A stretch of 64,000 nt of DNA from Fictibacillus arsenicus (GTDB taxonomy: Bacteria; Bacillota; Bacilli; Bacillales; Fictibacillaceae), in NCBI RefSeq assembly GCF_001999465.1, contig NZ_MQMF01000002.1, positions 124,001-188,000 of the forward strand. Direction: 5' to 3'. The translations under genes and the position numbers were made by a program. A model generated the notes under the pieces. It ran no database searches. It saw only the letters and a list, made by a program, of their open reading frames with translations, and had not been told where the DNA came from. Positions 13,005-21,916 of the stretch are shown piece after piece (the first letter of the stretch is position 1; the number at the start of each line of letters is the position of its first letter).

Positions 13005-13685
13005 CTAAAATTCTTTTCCTACTAAGTCTGTTCCAATTCGAACAAAGGTTGCTCCTTCTTCAACTGCTATCACATAGTCATTTGACATTCCCATAGAAAG
13101 CTCCTCACATGGTGCATGAGAAAAATCTTTATTTTGAATGTCTATTTGCAATTGTTTTAACGTTGAGAATACATTTCTTACGACCGATTCATCTTCTGTA
13201 AAAGGTGCCATTGTCATAAGGCCTACAACTTTAATTTTATCGTAGTCTTTTAGTTTATCGACAAAACTAATCACTTCTTTTACTGCTAGACCATGTTTTG
13301 AATCTTCTTCAGCTACATTAACTTGTACAAAACAGGAAATCGTCTTGTCAGCTCTTTTTTGAATTTCCTTTGCCAAGCTGAGCCGGTCTAAGGAATGGAT
13401 AAAATCAACATGATTAATAATGTCTTTTACTTTACGAGACTGAAGTGTGCCGATAAAATGCCATTTCACATTCATGTCTGCCAGATATTCCTTTTTTTCA
13501 ATCAATCCTTCAATACGGTTCTCACCGATATGTTCCACGCCTGCCAATGCAGCATTCTTCGTCGTTTCGTTACTTACATATTTCGTTACTGCAACTAGAT
13601 TAACGCCCTTTGAAGACCTGTTTTTTTTCATGCATGCAGCTTGAATCTTATCTAATATCTTTTCTTTATTTTCTAATATGTTCAA
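13005..13685 (-). CDS. ylmE: YggS-family pyridoxal phosphate homeostasis protein YlmE
   Basis: 226 aa alanine-racemase-like TIM barrel without the racemase C-terminal domain. The PLP lysine is in LVAVTKYVS (Lys35); GENRIEGLIEK and LSMGMSNDYVIAVEEGATFVRIG are family hallmarks. The start codon appears to be TTG (13683-13685) behind a GGAG some 12 bases away, so initiation may be weak. It keeps free PLP in balance. It sits four bases from pgeF and two from the sepF region, one operon. Confidence 0.93.
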   Translation of the reverse strand: MNILENKEKILDKIQAACMKKNRSSKGVNLVAVTKYVSNETTKNAALAGVEHIGENRIEGLIEKKEYLADMNVKWHFIGTLQSRKVKDIINHVDFIHSLDRLSLAKEIQKRADKTISCFVQVNVAEEDSKHGLAVKEVISFVDKLKDYDKIKVVGLMTMAPFTEDESVVRNVFSTLKQLQIDIQNKDFSHAPCEELSMGMSNDYVIAVEEGATFVRIGTDLVGKEF

Positions 13686-13689
13686 ACGA

Positions 13690-14514
13690 TTACTTAACTC
13701 CTTTCCTGCCTATAAAACTCATCATTCTGCCCGTCTTGCCATTATCTTTCCGGTGTGAAAAGAACAAAGAATTTTCACAGCTCGTACATTGCTGGGAGAC
13801 TATGATGTTTTCTGGAAGTACTCCGGCTTGCAAAAGTAGGATCTCATTTAATTTTTGTAAGTTTAATTGATATCTTTCATTATTATTTGCTGTGAATACA
13901 TCAGGATCTTCATCTTTCTTCAATGCTTCTTTCACTTCACGAATAACCTTTTCATCCACTTCATAACAGCATTCACCTATTGCTGGGCCGATTGCTGCCC
14001 TAATGTCATGAATGTCTGCATTCTCTTTTTCACACCAAAGCTCGACCATTTTAGGGCCGATTTTCCCAACTGTCCCACGCCATCCAGCATGAGCAAGACC
14101 GACCAAGTTGTTTTTTGGTGAATAAAAGTACAGCGGAACACAATCAGCATATAGAGAAGTTAATAGTACGTTCTCATCTTTTGTGTACAAACCGTCCGCA
14201 TCTGAGATAGCAGTTTCAAAATCCATTGAGCCTTTGCCTCGGTCTTCTTCTGTAACTTTTTCAATATGAGTGCCATGAACCTGTTTTGAACCTACCCAAT
14301 ATTGAACCGGGAAATTAATTTCATCGGCAAATGCTTTGCGGTTATCTTGTACATAGCGGGGATCATCATTAACATGAAATCCCATGTTCAATGAGTTGAA
14401 AGGCATTGGACTATACCCTCCATCACGCATCGTGAAACCAGCGGTAATAAATGAATTCTCTTTTTGCCATTCTTCTATAACAAGGTGCTTTCCAGTTTGT
14501 TTAAATGTCTTCAT
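13690..14514 (-). CDS. pgeF: Peptidoglycan editing factor PgeF / purine nucleoside phosphorylase-like (YlmD)
   Basis: 274 aa laccase-domain protein (DUF152). Zinc ligands of the family are visible as His80 (SKQVHG), Cys125 (YADCVPL) and His142 (LAHAGWRGTVG). In the family, proteins act on purine nucleosides or remove wrongly incorporated L-Ser from UDP-MurNAc peptide; the precise role here is inferred. It precedes ylmE in the operon. Confidence 0.9.
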   Translation of the reverse strand: MKTFKQTGKHLVIEEWQKENSFITAGFTMRDGGYSPMPFNSLNMGFHVNDDPRYVQDNRKAFADEINFPVQYWVGSKQVHGTHIEKVTEEDRGKGSMDFETAISDADGLYTKDENVLLTSLYADCVPLYFYSPKNNLVGLAHAGWRGTVGKIGPKMVELWCEKENADIHDIRAAIGPAIGECCYEVDEKVIREVKEALKKDEDPDVFTANNNERYQLNLQKLNEILLLQAGVLPENIIVSQQCTSCENSLFFSHRKDNGKTGRMMSFIGRKGVK

Positions 14515-14588
14515 TTCTATGTATTCCTCCTGGAAAGTTTTATCTTTATTTTACCACAATTTTAACGAATAAAGAAAAAAAGAACCGT

Positions 14589-14873
14589 TTATTTCAATTG
14601 ATCAAACGGCTCTTTTACGTATTCGTTTAATTCACTTGCTTCCATATGCCTGACGAGTATTACGTCTGCACCTATTTTAACGATGTTGCGCCATGGAATG
14701 ACAATATCATTTTCTCTTGCAAAAAAGCCAAGCATTTTCCCTGCACCAGGAATGATGATTGCGTCAATCTTTCCTGTATTTAAATTAATTTCAAGATCAG
14801 CAATATGACCTAGTTTTTTTCCGTTTGCTACGTTAACAACGTCTTTAACTTGAAAGTCTGATATTTTGTTCAT
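14589..14873 (-). CDS. ylmC: PRC-barrel protein YlmC/YmxH
   Basis: 94 aa PRC-barrel fold (KDVVNVANGKKLGHIADLEIN, IIPGAGK, PWRNIVKIGADVILV). I start at ATG 14871-14873 (MNKISDFQVKD), which matches family N termini and has GGCGGG upstream; an earlier in-frame ATG at 14930 would extend into the intergenic region. The family is sporulation-associated, but its function is unknown. It follows sigG, separated by the sigG terminator. Confidence 0.88.
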   Translation of the reverse strand: MNKISDFQVKDVVNVANGKKLGHIADLEINLNTGKIDAIIIPGAGKMLGFFARENDIVIPWRNIVKIGADVILVRHMEASELNEYVKEPFDQLK

Positions 14874-14934
14874 GTCACAACCCGCCTTTCTGTTTTCATT
14901 ATATGAAGGACCAAGCAGTTTCATGTTCACAGTA

Positions 14935-14964
14935 ATAAAAAAAACCCGTAAATCTACGGGTTTT
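14935..14964 (-). terminator. Terminator of sigG
   Basis: AAACCCGTA / TACGGGTTT stem with a short AT loop, followed by a long T run on the minus strand. It starts within the sigG stop codon and separates sigG from ylmC. Confidence 0.88.
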
Positions 14965-15745
14965 AGCTGCTTTGTATATTTTTGTTCATCTGTGATATCG
15001 CTGCTTTTTCAAGTCTTGACACTTGGGCCTGGGAGATGCCAATTTCATCTGCCACTTCCATCTGTGTCTTCCCTTGAAAGAACCGCATAGTTAATATCAT
15101 TTTTTCTCTGTCGTTTAAACGTCTCATACCTTCTTTTAAAGCGATTTCTTCGATCCATTGCATGTCTTTCGCTTTATCATCACTGATCTGATCCATTACA
15201 AAAATTGGATCTCCTCCATCATTATAGATGGGTTCAAACAATGATACAGGATCTTGGATGGCATCAAGTGCAAAAACGACTTCTTCTTTTGGTACATCCA
15301 GTGCTTCTGCAATCTGCTGTGCTGTTGGCTCCCGGGATAATTTATTCATGAGCTGGTCACGAACTTGCAATGCTTTATAAGCAATATCTCTTAAGCTTCT
15401 CGAAACACGTATTGGGTTATTGTCCCGAAGATAACGCCGAATTTCACCAATAATCATCGGTACAGCATAGGTAGAAAACTTAACATTTTGACCAAGATCA
15501 AAATTGTCAATTGACTTCATGAGGCCAATACACCCTACTTGAAATAAATCATCAACATGCTCTCCGCGGTTGTTGAATCGCTGAATCACACTCAGTACGA
15601 GCCTGAGGTTTCCATTCACCAGAGTTTCTCGCGCATCGGGATCACCCTTATGCATTTTATCAAACAAGATCCGCATCTCTGGATTTTTTAAAACAGGAAG
15701 CTTTGATGTGTCAACTCCGCAAATCTCAACTTTATTTCTTGTCAA
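14963..15745 (-). CDS. sigG: RNA polymerase sigma-G factor, late forespore
   Basis: 260 aa, full length and almost identical in plan to B. subtilis sigma-G. It opens with NKVEICGVDTSKLPVL; region 2 motif FQVGCIGLMKSIDNFD and region 4 HTH GKTQMEVADEIGISQAQVSRLEK are intact. It directs late forespore genes. The start is TTG (15743-15745) with AGGAGGG nine bases before it. Its own promoter matches the sigma-F/sigma-G consensus (15781-15810), consistent with activation by sigma-F and autoregulation. Confidence 0.97.
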   Translation of the reverse strand: MTRNKVEICGVDTSKLPVLKNPEMRILFDKMHKGDPDARETLVNGNLRLVLSVIQRFNNRGEHVDDLFQVGCIGLMKSIDNFDLGQNVKFSTYAVPMIIGEIRRYLRDNNPIRVSRSLRDIAYKALQVRDQLMNKLSREPTAQQIAEALDVPKEEVVFALDAIQDPVSLFEPIYNDGGDPIFVMDQISDDKAKDMQWIEEIALKEGMRRLNDREKMILTMRFFQGKTQMEVADEIGISQAQVSRLEKAAISQMNKNIQSS

Positions 15746-15780
15746 GTCTTTTCCCTCCTGCCGGGAGCTAATTTCAAATT

Positions 15781-15810
15781 AAGTATCACCGAATGGAGGG
15801 AAATTTATGC
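15781..15810 (-). promoter_or_regulatory. Sigma-F/sigma-G promoter of sigG
   Basis: Minus strand: GCATA (15806-15810), a 15-bp spacer, then GGTGATACTT (15781-15790). This fits the sigma-F consensus GYATA-15-GGNRANANTW at every position, and lies just upstream of the sigG ribosome site. Confidence 0.88.
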
Positions 15811-15865
15811 AATTGTAAATTTGATTAAAGTAGTTAATGATTCAATAACCTATATAGAATAATGT

Positions 15866-16588
15866 CTAAACCATTTTATTAAATTCTTTTTGTAGCCTTT
15901 TAATAATTCTCTTCTCTAGCCTAGAGATATAAGATTGAGAAATACCCAGCATATCCGCTACATCTTTTTGTGTTTTTTCTTCTCCACCTGAGAGGCCGAA
16001 TCGGAGTTCCATGATCTGTTTCTCTCTGTCATTGAGTGTAAATAGAGCTTTTAATAAAAGTTTCCGGTCAACATTTGCTTCGATTCTTCTCGTAATAATA
16101 TCGTCTTCAGTCCCCAGAACATCTGAAAGCAGCAGTTCATTGCCATCCCAATCCACATTTAAAGGTTCGTCAAAGGATACTTCAGAACGTGTTTTGTTAT
16201 TTCGCCGCAGGTACATCAATATTTCATTCTCAATACATCTGGAGGCATATGTGGCAAGCTTTATCTTTTTTTCTGGATTAAACGTATTTACAGCTTTAAT
16301 TAAACCTATCGTACCTATACTTATTAAGTCCTCGATATTTATTCCTGTGTTTTCAAACTTTCTGGCAATGTAAACAACAAGACGCAAGTTTCTTTCGATT
16401 AAAAGAGACTTGGCAGCTTGATCACCTGAAGGCAGTTTTTCGAGCAAAACTGCTTCTTCTTCTTTACTTAATGGAGGAGGCAGCGCCTCATTGCCGCCAA
16501 TGTAATAAATTTCATCTGATTTTAAGCCAAGCTTAAATAAAAGCTTATACCAAAACATCGTTACCCTTAGTCGCAATTTGCTGATCAT
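15866..16588 (-). CDS. sigE: RNA polymerase sigma-E factor precursor (pro-sigma-E)
   Basis: 240 aa. The basic N-terminal pro-sequence (about the first 27-29 residues, up to DEIYYIGG) holds the mature protein at the membrane until SpoIIGA cleaves it. Region 2 ([31 protein letters not shown] split over the -10-recognition helix) and region 4 HTH ([20 protein letters not shown]) are complete. It drives early mother-cell transcription. It lies downstream of spoIIGA, the classic spoIIG operon. Confidence 0.97.
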   Translation of the reverse strand: MISKLRLRVTMFWYKLLFKLGLKSDEIYYIGGNEALPPPLSKEEEAVLLEKLPSGDQAAKSLLIERNLRLVVYIARKFENTGINIEDLISIGTIGLIKAVNTFNPEKKIKLATYASRCIENEILMYLRRNNKTRSEVSFDEPLNVDWDGNELLLSDVLGTEDDIITRRIEANVDRKLLLKALFTLNDREKQIMELRFGLSGGEEKTQKDVADMLGISQSYISRLEKRIIKRLQKEFNKMV

Positions 16589-16617
16589 TTTTACTCCCCT
16601 TTCACATCAAGTGATTT

Positions 16618-17529
16618 CTATGACGCTTGTACATGTTGAAGATACATTTTCGGATGCACAATGGCATCGAACTGGCCCTCGCTTGATAATGAAGTCCAGC
16701 TTAATCCAACAAGGCCTGGCGGTGAGCAAACTGTAATATCATCTTTTTCAATTTCAATCCGATCTGGCTTTAAGCACGCAAGAAATTGCTGATGTCCTAC
16801 AGAACGATACGGAACGATTCGCAATCTGCTGATCCAAGGATGATCATCATCCTCAGTACCAATTGACATCACATCTTTTGCAGCTGATTGAATGGCGTCT
16901 GGAAATTCAGAACTGTGGATGTTCATGTCTAAAATCATAACGGGCATTTTTGAAATGGGATCGTATAATTTATTACCTGTATCAATAAGTCCATTTGCGT
17001 AAATAATGATTTCTCCAATAGAGATTTTCACTTTGACAAGACTGTTGGAATCCATTTTTTCCACAGTAATGTCATCCACTCTTTTCTTAGAAAAATACCA
17101 TAAAGCTGGTACACCTGCCGCTACAAATAACCAGCTTACCGGATCACCCATTCCTGTACTTTTGGTTGAAATCACACCATTCATAATCACGGCATCACTC
17201 TGCATAAAATAGTGAAGTGCAAAAATTCCGCCACCCGTTACAAAGGAAACAAAATAGAACATCGCTACATTTTTCACCACAAATCGAATACGTTTAAAGC
17301 CAAAAGCAGTAATCATGATAGCTATAGACAAAATAAACTTTACTAAAGGCTGTGAGAAAACCAACAGTTCTGGATAGACAACTAAAACGACGTAACTGGA
17401 TGCAAGAAGAGAGGCAAGAAGGATTCTCTTTTTCGATGCATTGCGTTTTAAAACATAGGCTGTTAACGAGATCAATACATAATCAATGCAGAAATTAAGA
17501 AACCAAATGACATCCAAATATAGGGTCAT
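16618..17529 (-). CDS. spoIIGA: Sporulation sigma-E processing aspartic protease SpoIIGA
   Basis: 303 aa. Five or so N-terminal membrane segments (residues 1-145) anchor a cytoplasmic aspartic-protease domain with the motif GLIDTGNKLYDP; Asp183 is the catalytic residue at the same position as in B. subtilis. It cleaves pro-sigma-E after a signal from the forespore (SpoIIR). It is the first gene of the spoIIG operon behind a Spo0A-type promoter. Confidence 0.96.
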   Translation of the reverse strand: MTLYLDVIWFLNFCIDYVLISLTAYVLKRNASKKRILLASLLASSYVVLVVYPELLVFSQPLVKFILSIAIMITAFGFKRIRFVVKNVAMFYFVSFVTGGGIFALHYFMQSDAVIMNGVISTKSTGMGDPVSWLFVAAGVPALWYFSKKRVDDITVEKMDSNSLVKVKISIGEIIIYANGLIDTGNKLYDPISKMPVMILDMNIHSSEFPDAIQSAAKDVMSIGTEDDDHPWISRLRIVPYRSVGHQQFLACLKPDRIEIEKDDITVCSPPGLVGLSWTSLSSEGQFDAIVHPKMYLQHVQAS

Positions 17530-17558
17530 TGGTTTTCTCCTTTCTTAATTTTGAAATT

Positions 17559-17592
17559 AGTATAACGTATAGGTTGTTTGAAAGTCTGTCAG
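17559..17592 (-). promoter_or_regulatory. spoIIG promoter with 22-bp spacer
   Basis: Minus strand: CTGACA (17587-17592) and TATACT (17559-17564), separated by exactly 22 bp. The B. subtilis spoIIG promoter is known for this over-long spacer, which makes sigma-A transcription depend on Spo0A~P. Ribosome site and ATG of spoIIGA follow 30 bases downstream. Confidence 0.85.
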
Positions 17593-17627
17593 TTTATGAG
17601 AGAAGTATTGTTCTTATTTTCTCTTTT

Positions 17628-17683
17628 TTTGTCAAAAAAGCTTATATGCTAGATATACGTTTTTGGGACAAGAATATGACAAA
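17628..17683 (-). promoter_or_regulatory. Candidate Spo0A boxes upstream of spoIIG
   Basis: Two sites near the 0A-box consensus TTTGTCGAA: TTTGTCAAA as read on the plus strand at 17628-17636 (8 of 9) and TTTGTCATA on the minus strand at 17675-17683 (7 of 9). They lie 40-90 bp upstream of the -35 region, where Spo0A~P binds in B. subtilis. Function is inferred from position and match. Confidence 0.6.
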
Positions 17684-17725
17684 TACTAAAGAATATTTTT
17701 GTAATCCTTACTGTTCTTGAATGAG

Positions 17726-17852
17726 GTTAATTTCCGCTCCAGGGCTCCCTTTCCACAGGGTGTGCGGTGAGCCTATTCGCAGCTCTGCGTCATTAATGGT
17801 CTCACCTGTCCCACTCATCCTGCTGGAGTCTCGCCCTTCCGCTCCAATTAAC
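17726..17852 (+). repeat. Palindromic intergenic repeat, copy 2 (forward)
   Basis: 127 bp. Ends are GTTAATT and AATTAAC: both ends carry the matching change from the usual GTTGATT/AATCAAC, so pairing is kept. Apical stem GCAG-CT-CTGC replaces GCGC-TTT-GCGC. It lies upstream of the spoIIG promoter, in the region where B. subtilis has bpr. Confidence 0.88.
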
Positions 17853-17966
17853 TTTCAAAGAGGAACTTCTTACATATCTCTTTGTTGCAACGATCTTTTT
17901 ATCATCATCTTCTAGAAGATTGTTACTTCTAAATTTTTACTGTATTTTTGTTTTCTTCTTATGCAA
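17853..17966. other. Spacer between repeat copies 2 and 3
   Basis: 114 bp without a supported gene. It joins two repeat copies in opposite orientation and includes a CTTCTAGAAG palindrome (17909-17918) near its middle. AT-rich. Confidence 0.6.
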
Positions 17967-18095
17967 GTTGATTGGAGCGCAAGGTTGCCGACTCCTGCCG
18001 GACGAGCGGTCAGGTGGAGACTTCTAATGGCGAAAAGCGGGAGGAGGTTCACCGCACGCCCCGCAGAAAGCGTGCAACCTGGAGCGGAAATCAAC
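17967..18095 (-). repeat. Palindromic intergenic repeat, copy 3 (reverse)
   Basis: 129 bp, reverse orientation relative to copy 2. Termini GTTGATT and AATCAAC are intact; the arms are more diverged than in copies 1, 4 and 9. It stands between the ftsZ terminator and copy 2. Confidence 0.87.
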
Positions 18096-18154
18096 TACTA
18101 ACAAAACAACCATGAATACGAAGACTTCTTTTAGATAAGTGGTTTTAAAAATAA

Positions 18155-18190
18155 AAAAAGCATGCTCTCTATTGAAGAGAACATGCTTTT
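18155..18190 (-). terminator. Terminator of ftsZ
   Basis: AAAAGCATGTTCTCTT ... AAGAGAGCATGCTTTT hairpin on the minus strand, ending in a T run, directly after the ftsZ stop. It ends the dcw transcript before the repeat-bearing gap. Confidence 0.9.
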
Positions 18191-18200
18191 ATTTTTGTAT

Positions 18201-19391
18201 CTATCTTCTTCTGTTACGGCTGCGGTTACGCAAGAATGTCGGGATATCCAACGTATCTGAATCAGCATTTGAATAAGAGTTATTGCTTCTTGATTCAGAC
18301 TGGCTTTCCTCACGTGACTGTGATTGAGACTGACCTTGTGATTGCGGCTGGCTTTGGGTTGAATGAGATTGATTAGATGCCGGAGATTGCTGCATTCTTG
18401 GACGCTCAGCTCTTTGCTGATTGTTCACAAGCTTTTCGTTCTCATCAAAACCAGTTGCGATTACAGTAACAAGGATTTCATCTTTTAATTCTTCGTTAAT
18501 TACAGAACCAAAGATCATGTTTACTTCTGGGTCGGATGCTGATGAAACAATATCAGCAGCTTCGTTTACTTCGTAGAGACTTAAGTTAGCTCCACCAGTA
18601 ATGTTCATCAATACACCTTTTGCTCCGTCGATTGACGTTTCAAGAAGCGGAGATGAAATGGCTTTTTTTGCTGCTTCTGCTGCACGGTTTTCACCTGTGC
18701 CAACACCGATACCCATCAGTGCAGATCCGCGTTCAGTCATAATTGTCTTAACGTCTGCAAAGTCCAGATTAATCAAACCTGGTACAGCGATTAAGTCAGA
18801 GATACCTTGTACACCTTGACGAAGTACGTTATCTGCTTCACGGAATGCTTCAAGCATTGGTGTATTTTTATCAACGATTTCTAATAGTCGATCATTCGGA
18901 ATTACGATAAGTGTATCCACTTTTTCTTTTAATACAGAAATTCCTCCAACTGCCTGCGTAGAACGTTTACGGCCTTCAAAAGTAAAAGGTCTCGTTACAA
19001 CACCAACTGTTAATGCGCCTAAATCTTTAGCGATTTCAGCAACTACTGGCGCTGCACCTGTTCCAGTTCCTCCGCCCATTCCAGCCGTTACGAACACCAT
19101 ATCTGCCCCAGCAAGAGCTTCTTCGATCTGTTCGCGGCTTTCTTCAGCAGCCTTTTTACCGATATCAGGATTTGCTCCTGCTCCAAGTCCTCTTGTTAAC
19201 TTTGTGCCAATCTGCATTTTTACAGGCGCCTTTGAAAGGTTCAAAGCTTGAGCGTCTGTATTCACACAAATAAATTCTACACCTTGTACTCCGTGTTCAA
19301 TCATTCGGTTAACAGCATTGCTTCCGCCGCCGCCAACACCAATAACTTTAATCGTTGCCAATTGATCCATATTCATATCAAACTCTAACAT
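18201..19391 (-). CDS. ftsZ: Cell division GTPase FtsZ
   Basis: 396 aa. The tubulin signature GGGTGTG is at residues 106-112 of the GTPase domain; the T7 loop NLDFADV is intact. A Gln/Ser-rich disordered linker (~residues 320-380) leads to the conserved C-terminal peptide [15 protein letters not shown], which binds FtsA and SepF. It assembles the Z ring. It is the last gene of the dcw block and is followed by a strong terminator. Confidence 0.98.
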   Translation of the reverse strand: MLEFDMNMDQLATIKVIGVGGGGSNAVNRMIEHGVQGVEFICVNTDAQALNLSKAPVKMQIGTKLTRGLGAGANPDIGKKAAEESREQIEEALAGADMVFVTAGMGGGTGTGAAPVVAEIAKDLGALTVGVVTRPFTFEGRKRSTQAVGGISVLKEKVDTLIVIPNDRLLEIVDKNTPMLEAFREADNVLRQGVQGISDLIAVPGLINLDFADVKTIMTERGSALMGIGVGTGENRAAEAAKKAISSPLLETSIDGAKGVLMNITGGANLSLYEVNEAADIVSSASDPEVNMIFGSVINEELKDEILVTVIATGFDENEKLVNNQQRAERPRMQQSPASNQSHSTQSQPQSQGQSQSQSREESQSESRSNNSYSNADSDTLDIPTFLRNRSRNRRR

Positions 19392-19422
19392 GAGCGTTCC
19401 TCCTAATGACTAGTTCCTTAAG

Positions 19423-20703
19423 TTATTCGAAAAATAAACCAAACCAGTCTTTCACTTTTGATTTCATTCCGCCGGGTTGTTTCTCTTGTGCCGGCTTCTG
19501 GCTGGACTGTTTTTTCTTTGGCAAAGGCTCCCCTGCATCTTCAGCTAATGCAGAAGCAACTTCTTTTCCTTGTACTTTAATATTTTTGTGGGTAAATTGT
19601 ATCAGCCCAACTCCAGCAGTAAACTTCGGTTCTCTTACACCGATGTAATCAGGTAATGAAACCCTTACATTCTGCTGGAATATATCCTGGGCTAATTCCA
19701 ATACTCCTGGAATAGCTGCAACTCCACCAGTAATGACAAAACCGCCTGGGAGTTCAGAATATCCGCGCTGATGCAATTCATCATCAATCATTTCAAAAAT
19801 TTCAGCCATACGCGCCTCGATGATTAATGAAAGCTCATATTGTGAAATTTCCTGTTCTTGTGAAGAGCCAATCTGCGACACGGTGAATGTTTCATCTTTA
19901 GAAGCATAATCGACAAAAGAATGACCGTGTTTTAGTTTAATTTTTTCTGCATCTTCAGCAGATGTTCTTAAACCGATTGAAATATCCTTTGTAATAAAGT
20001 CTCCGCCAATCGGAAGAACTGAAGTTAATTGCATCGTCCCCTGATCGAAAACGGAAAGCGTAGTTGAACCACCGCCGATATCAATCAGTGCCACACCAAG
20101 CTCCATTTCATCGCGTGAAAGAGCGATTGATGAAGTAGCTAACGGTTCAAGACAAATATCAGCTACTGTAAGTCCTGCTCGTTCCACACATCGAAGTAAG
20201 TTATGTAAGATGGTTTTAGAACCGGTAATAACCGTTCCTTCCATTTCCAATCGTACCCCAAGCATTCCTCTTGGATCAATGATTTCATCTGTTCCATCAA
20301 CAATGAACTGCCGTGGAATAACATCGATGATTTCTCTTTCTGGAGGCACTGACATGACCTGAGCTGCCTCTATTACCCTAGCAATATCCTCATCGCCAAT
20401 TTCACGATCTTCTCTCGATACTGCAACAACTCCGTGACAAGGCTGAAGCTGGATATGGTTTCCTTTAACACCTACGATAACGGCATTAATTGGGATACCT
20501 AGCATTCTTTCTGCCTGTTCAACGGCTTTTCTAATGGAACGAACAGTTTCATCAATATCTACAATGGAACCTTTTCGGATTCCAGCTGATTTCGCATGGC
20601 CAACACCAATAACATTAAAGGATTCACTGGTCATTTCTCCAATAATCACTTTAATATTGGATGTACCGATGTCTAAACTTACATAAATTTCATTGCTGTT
20701 CAT
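19423..20703 (-). CDS. ftsA: Cell division protein FtsA
   Basis: 426 aa actin-like ATPase. Phosphate-binding segments SLDIGTSNIKVIIGE near the N terminus and ALIDIGGGSTTLSVFD, the 1C subdomain between, and the C-terminal amphipathic helix (MKSKVKDWFGLFFE) that tethers FtsZ to the membrane are all visible. It lies 31 bases upstream of ftsZ, the usual ftsAZ pair. Confidence 0.97.
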   Translation of the reverse strand: MNSNEIYVSLDIGTSNIKVIIGEMTSESFNVIGVGHAKSAGIRKGSIVDIDETVRSIRKAVEQAERMLGIPINAVIVGVKGNHIQLQPCHGVVAVSREDREIGDEDIARVIEAAQVMSVPPEREIIDVIPRQFIVDGTDEIIDPRGMLGVRLEMEGTVITGSKTILHNLLRCVERAGLTVADICLEPLATSSIALSRDEMELGVALIDIGGGSTTLSVFDQGTMQLTSVLPIGGDFITKDISIGLRTSAEDAEKIKLKHGHSFVDYASKDETFTVSQIGSSQEQEISQYELSLIIEARMAEIFEMIDDELHQRGYSELPGGFVITGGVAAIPGVLELAQDIFQQNVRVSLPDYIGVREPKFTAGVGLIQFTHKNIKVQGKEVASALAEDAGEPLPKKKQSSQKPAQEKQPGGMKSKVKDWFGLFFE

Positions 20704-20844
20704 TCTGTGGCACCTCCTAACCTTTCATCCATTAAATCTTCATCTGTTAAAGATGAACAAAATTCCTTCATTTTCGCTTATTTATGGAATAAATTCCACA
20801 AACAACGGGTTATCCCTCTTTTTTTTACCGTTTTTTCAAATTTT

Positions 20845-21198
20845 TTAGGCCTTTTTACGTGAGTCTGACCATTTTGAGATTAATAGTCGCCTGATAACAG
20901 CGATATTGTTAAACAGCCTTACTCCAAATGCAAAAATTGCAGCTAGATACAGGTCAATACCTAAGTGGACACCTAGATAAGCCAGACCGGCAGCCAGTAA
21001 AATATTGAAGAAAAAACCTGTAATGAACACTTTATCTTCAAAACTGCCTTGGAGATGAGCACGGATACCTCCAAACAATGTATCCAATGCTGCCAGCACA
21101 GCTATTGATAAATAGTTTGAGTATTCAGGAGGGACCCGGATATCAGACATGAAACCTAATAATAGACCAAGTAAAAGTCCAAGTACCGGTAACCACAT
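20845..21198 (-). CDS. sbp: Small basic protein Sbp (DUF1290)
   Basis: 117 aa with three to four hydrophobic segments. The DUF1290 pattern GLLLGFMSDIRVPPEYSNYL and ALDTLFGGIRAHLQGSF is clear. Function is unknown; it is conserved just before ftsA in Bacillaceae. It starts one base after ylxX ends. Confidence 0.9.
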   Translation of the reverse strand: MWLPVLGLLLGLLLGFMSDIRVPPEYSNYLSIAVLAALDTLFGGIRAHLQGSFEDKVFITGFFFNILLAAGLAYLGVHLGIDLYLAAIFAFGVRLFNNIAVIRRLLISKWSDSRKKA

Positions 21199-21199
21199 C

Positions 21200-21916
21200 T
21201 TATGTTTCCTCCTTTGCCGGTTTCATAAACTTCACCTTTATTTCTTTATCAAATGCTGGCAGTATTACCTTTTCTGCCGGAGCAGATTCTACAAGGAAGT
21301 CTTCCCTTATAAACTCTTCAACAGCAAGCGAAGCAATAATCTTTTGATGCAGTTTCTCATTGTTTTTAGCCAGTACTTTGATTTCTATAGGAAAAGTTGA
21401 AATAGGCTCGTTGTTTATGTAAATGTCACCATTTACTTCCCGGATCGGTGTTTTCGATACAATGCGCTGTCCATCGATGCTGATCTCTCTCGCGTCATAT
21501 CTATTCAATTCATTAACAAGTCTTCTAAGCATATCAGGGTCAATCTGTGGCAGAGGGCGATCTACTCCAATTAGCTCGTCATTAAAAGGTTCGATAGTCA
21601 TTACGATTCCTTGACCGCTCACTGTAGTTAATCCTGCCTGTTTTTTTAAATCTGCCAAAGCTTTTTCCATTGCTTCGATTTTTTCGTCTTTTCCTTCAGT
21701 CTTATACTTATTCAAAAGCTCGCTATAACGCTGTAGTTCCTCATTAAGCTCCTGCTGACGCTGTTTTTCTTTCTCCAGATCAGCTCTTAGTTCCCAAAGA
21801 TCTCGTGTGTCTCTTGTGATCGGATTATTTGTGGTCTCAAACTGGATCGCCAGCATTCCGCCTATAATGAGGGCAATAGTTGCAAACATAAATTGTTTAT
21901 CTTTCAACTTACTCAT
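21200..21916 (-). CDS. ylxX: DUF881 protein YlxX
   Basis: 238 aa. One N-terminal membrane anchor, a coiled coil (residues ~40-90) and a DUF881 domain with GQGIVMTIEP, LVNELNRYDAREISIDGQRI. Likely extracytoplasmic. Function is unknown, probably related to division given the location. It overlaps ylxW by four bases, and the two are paralogues. Confidence 0.88.
   Translation of the reverse strand: MSKLKDKQFMFATIALIIGGMLAIQFETTNNPITRDTRDLWELRADLEKEKQRQQELNEELQRYSELLNKYKTEGKDEKIEAMEKALADLKKQAGLTTVSGQGIVMTIEPFNDELIGVDRPLPQIDPDMLRRLVNELNRYDAREISIDGQRIVSKTPIREVNGDIYINNEPISTFPIEIKVLAKNNEKLHQKIIASLAVEEFIREDFLVESAPAEKVILPAFDKEIKVKFMKPAKEET

Noticed and set aside
15801-15820. GGAGGG followed by ATG CAA TTG TAA on the plus strand upstream of sigG
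   Set aside because: A three-codon frame opposite the sigG promoter; the sequence is explained by the forespore promoter on the other strand.
20704-20844. Sigma-H-like -35 (GAAGGAATT) upstream of ftsA
   Set aside because: No matching -10 element at 11-12 bp; the nearest GATGAAG is 16 bp away.
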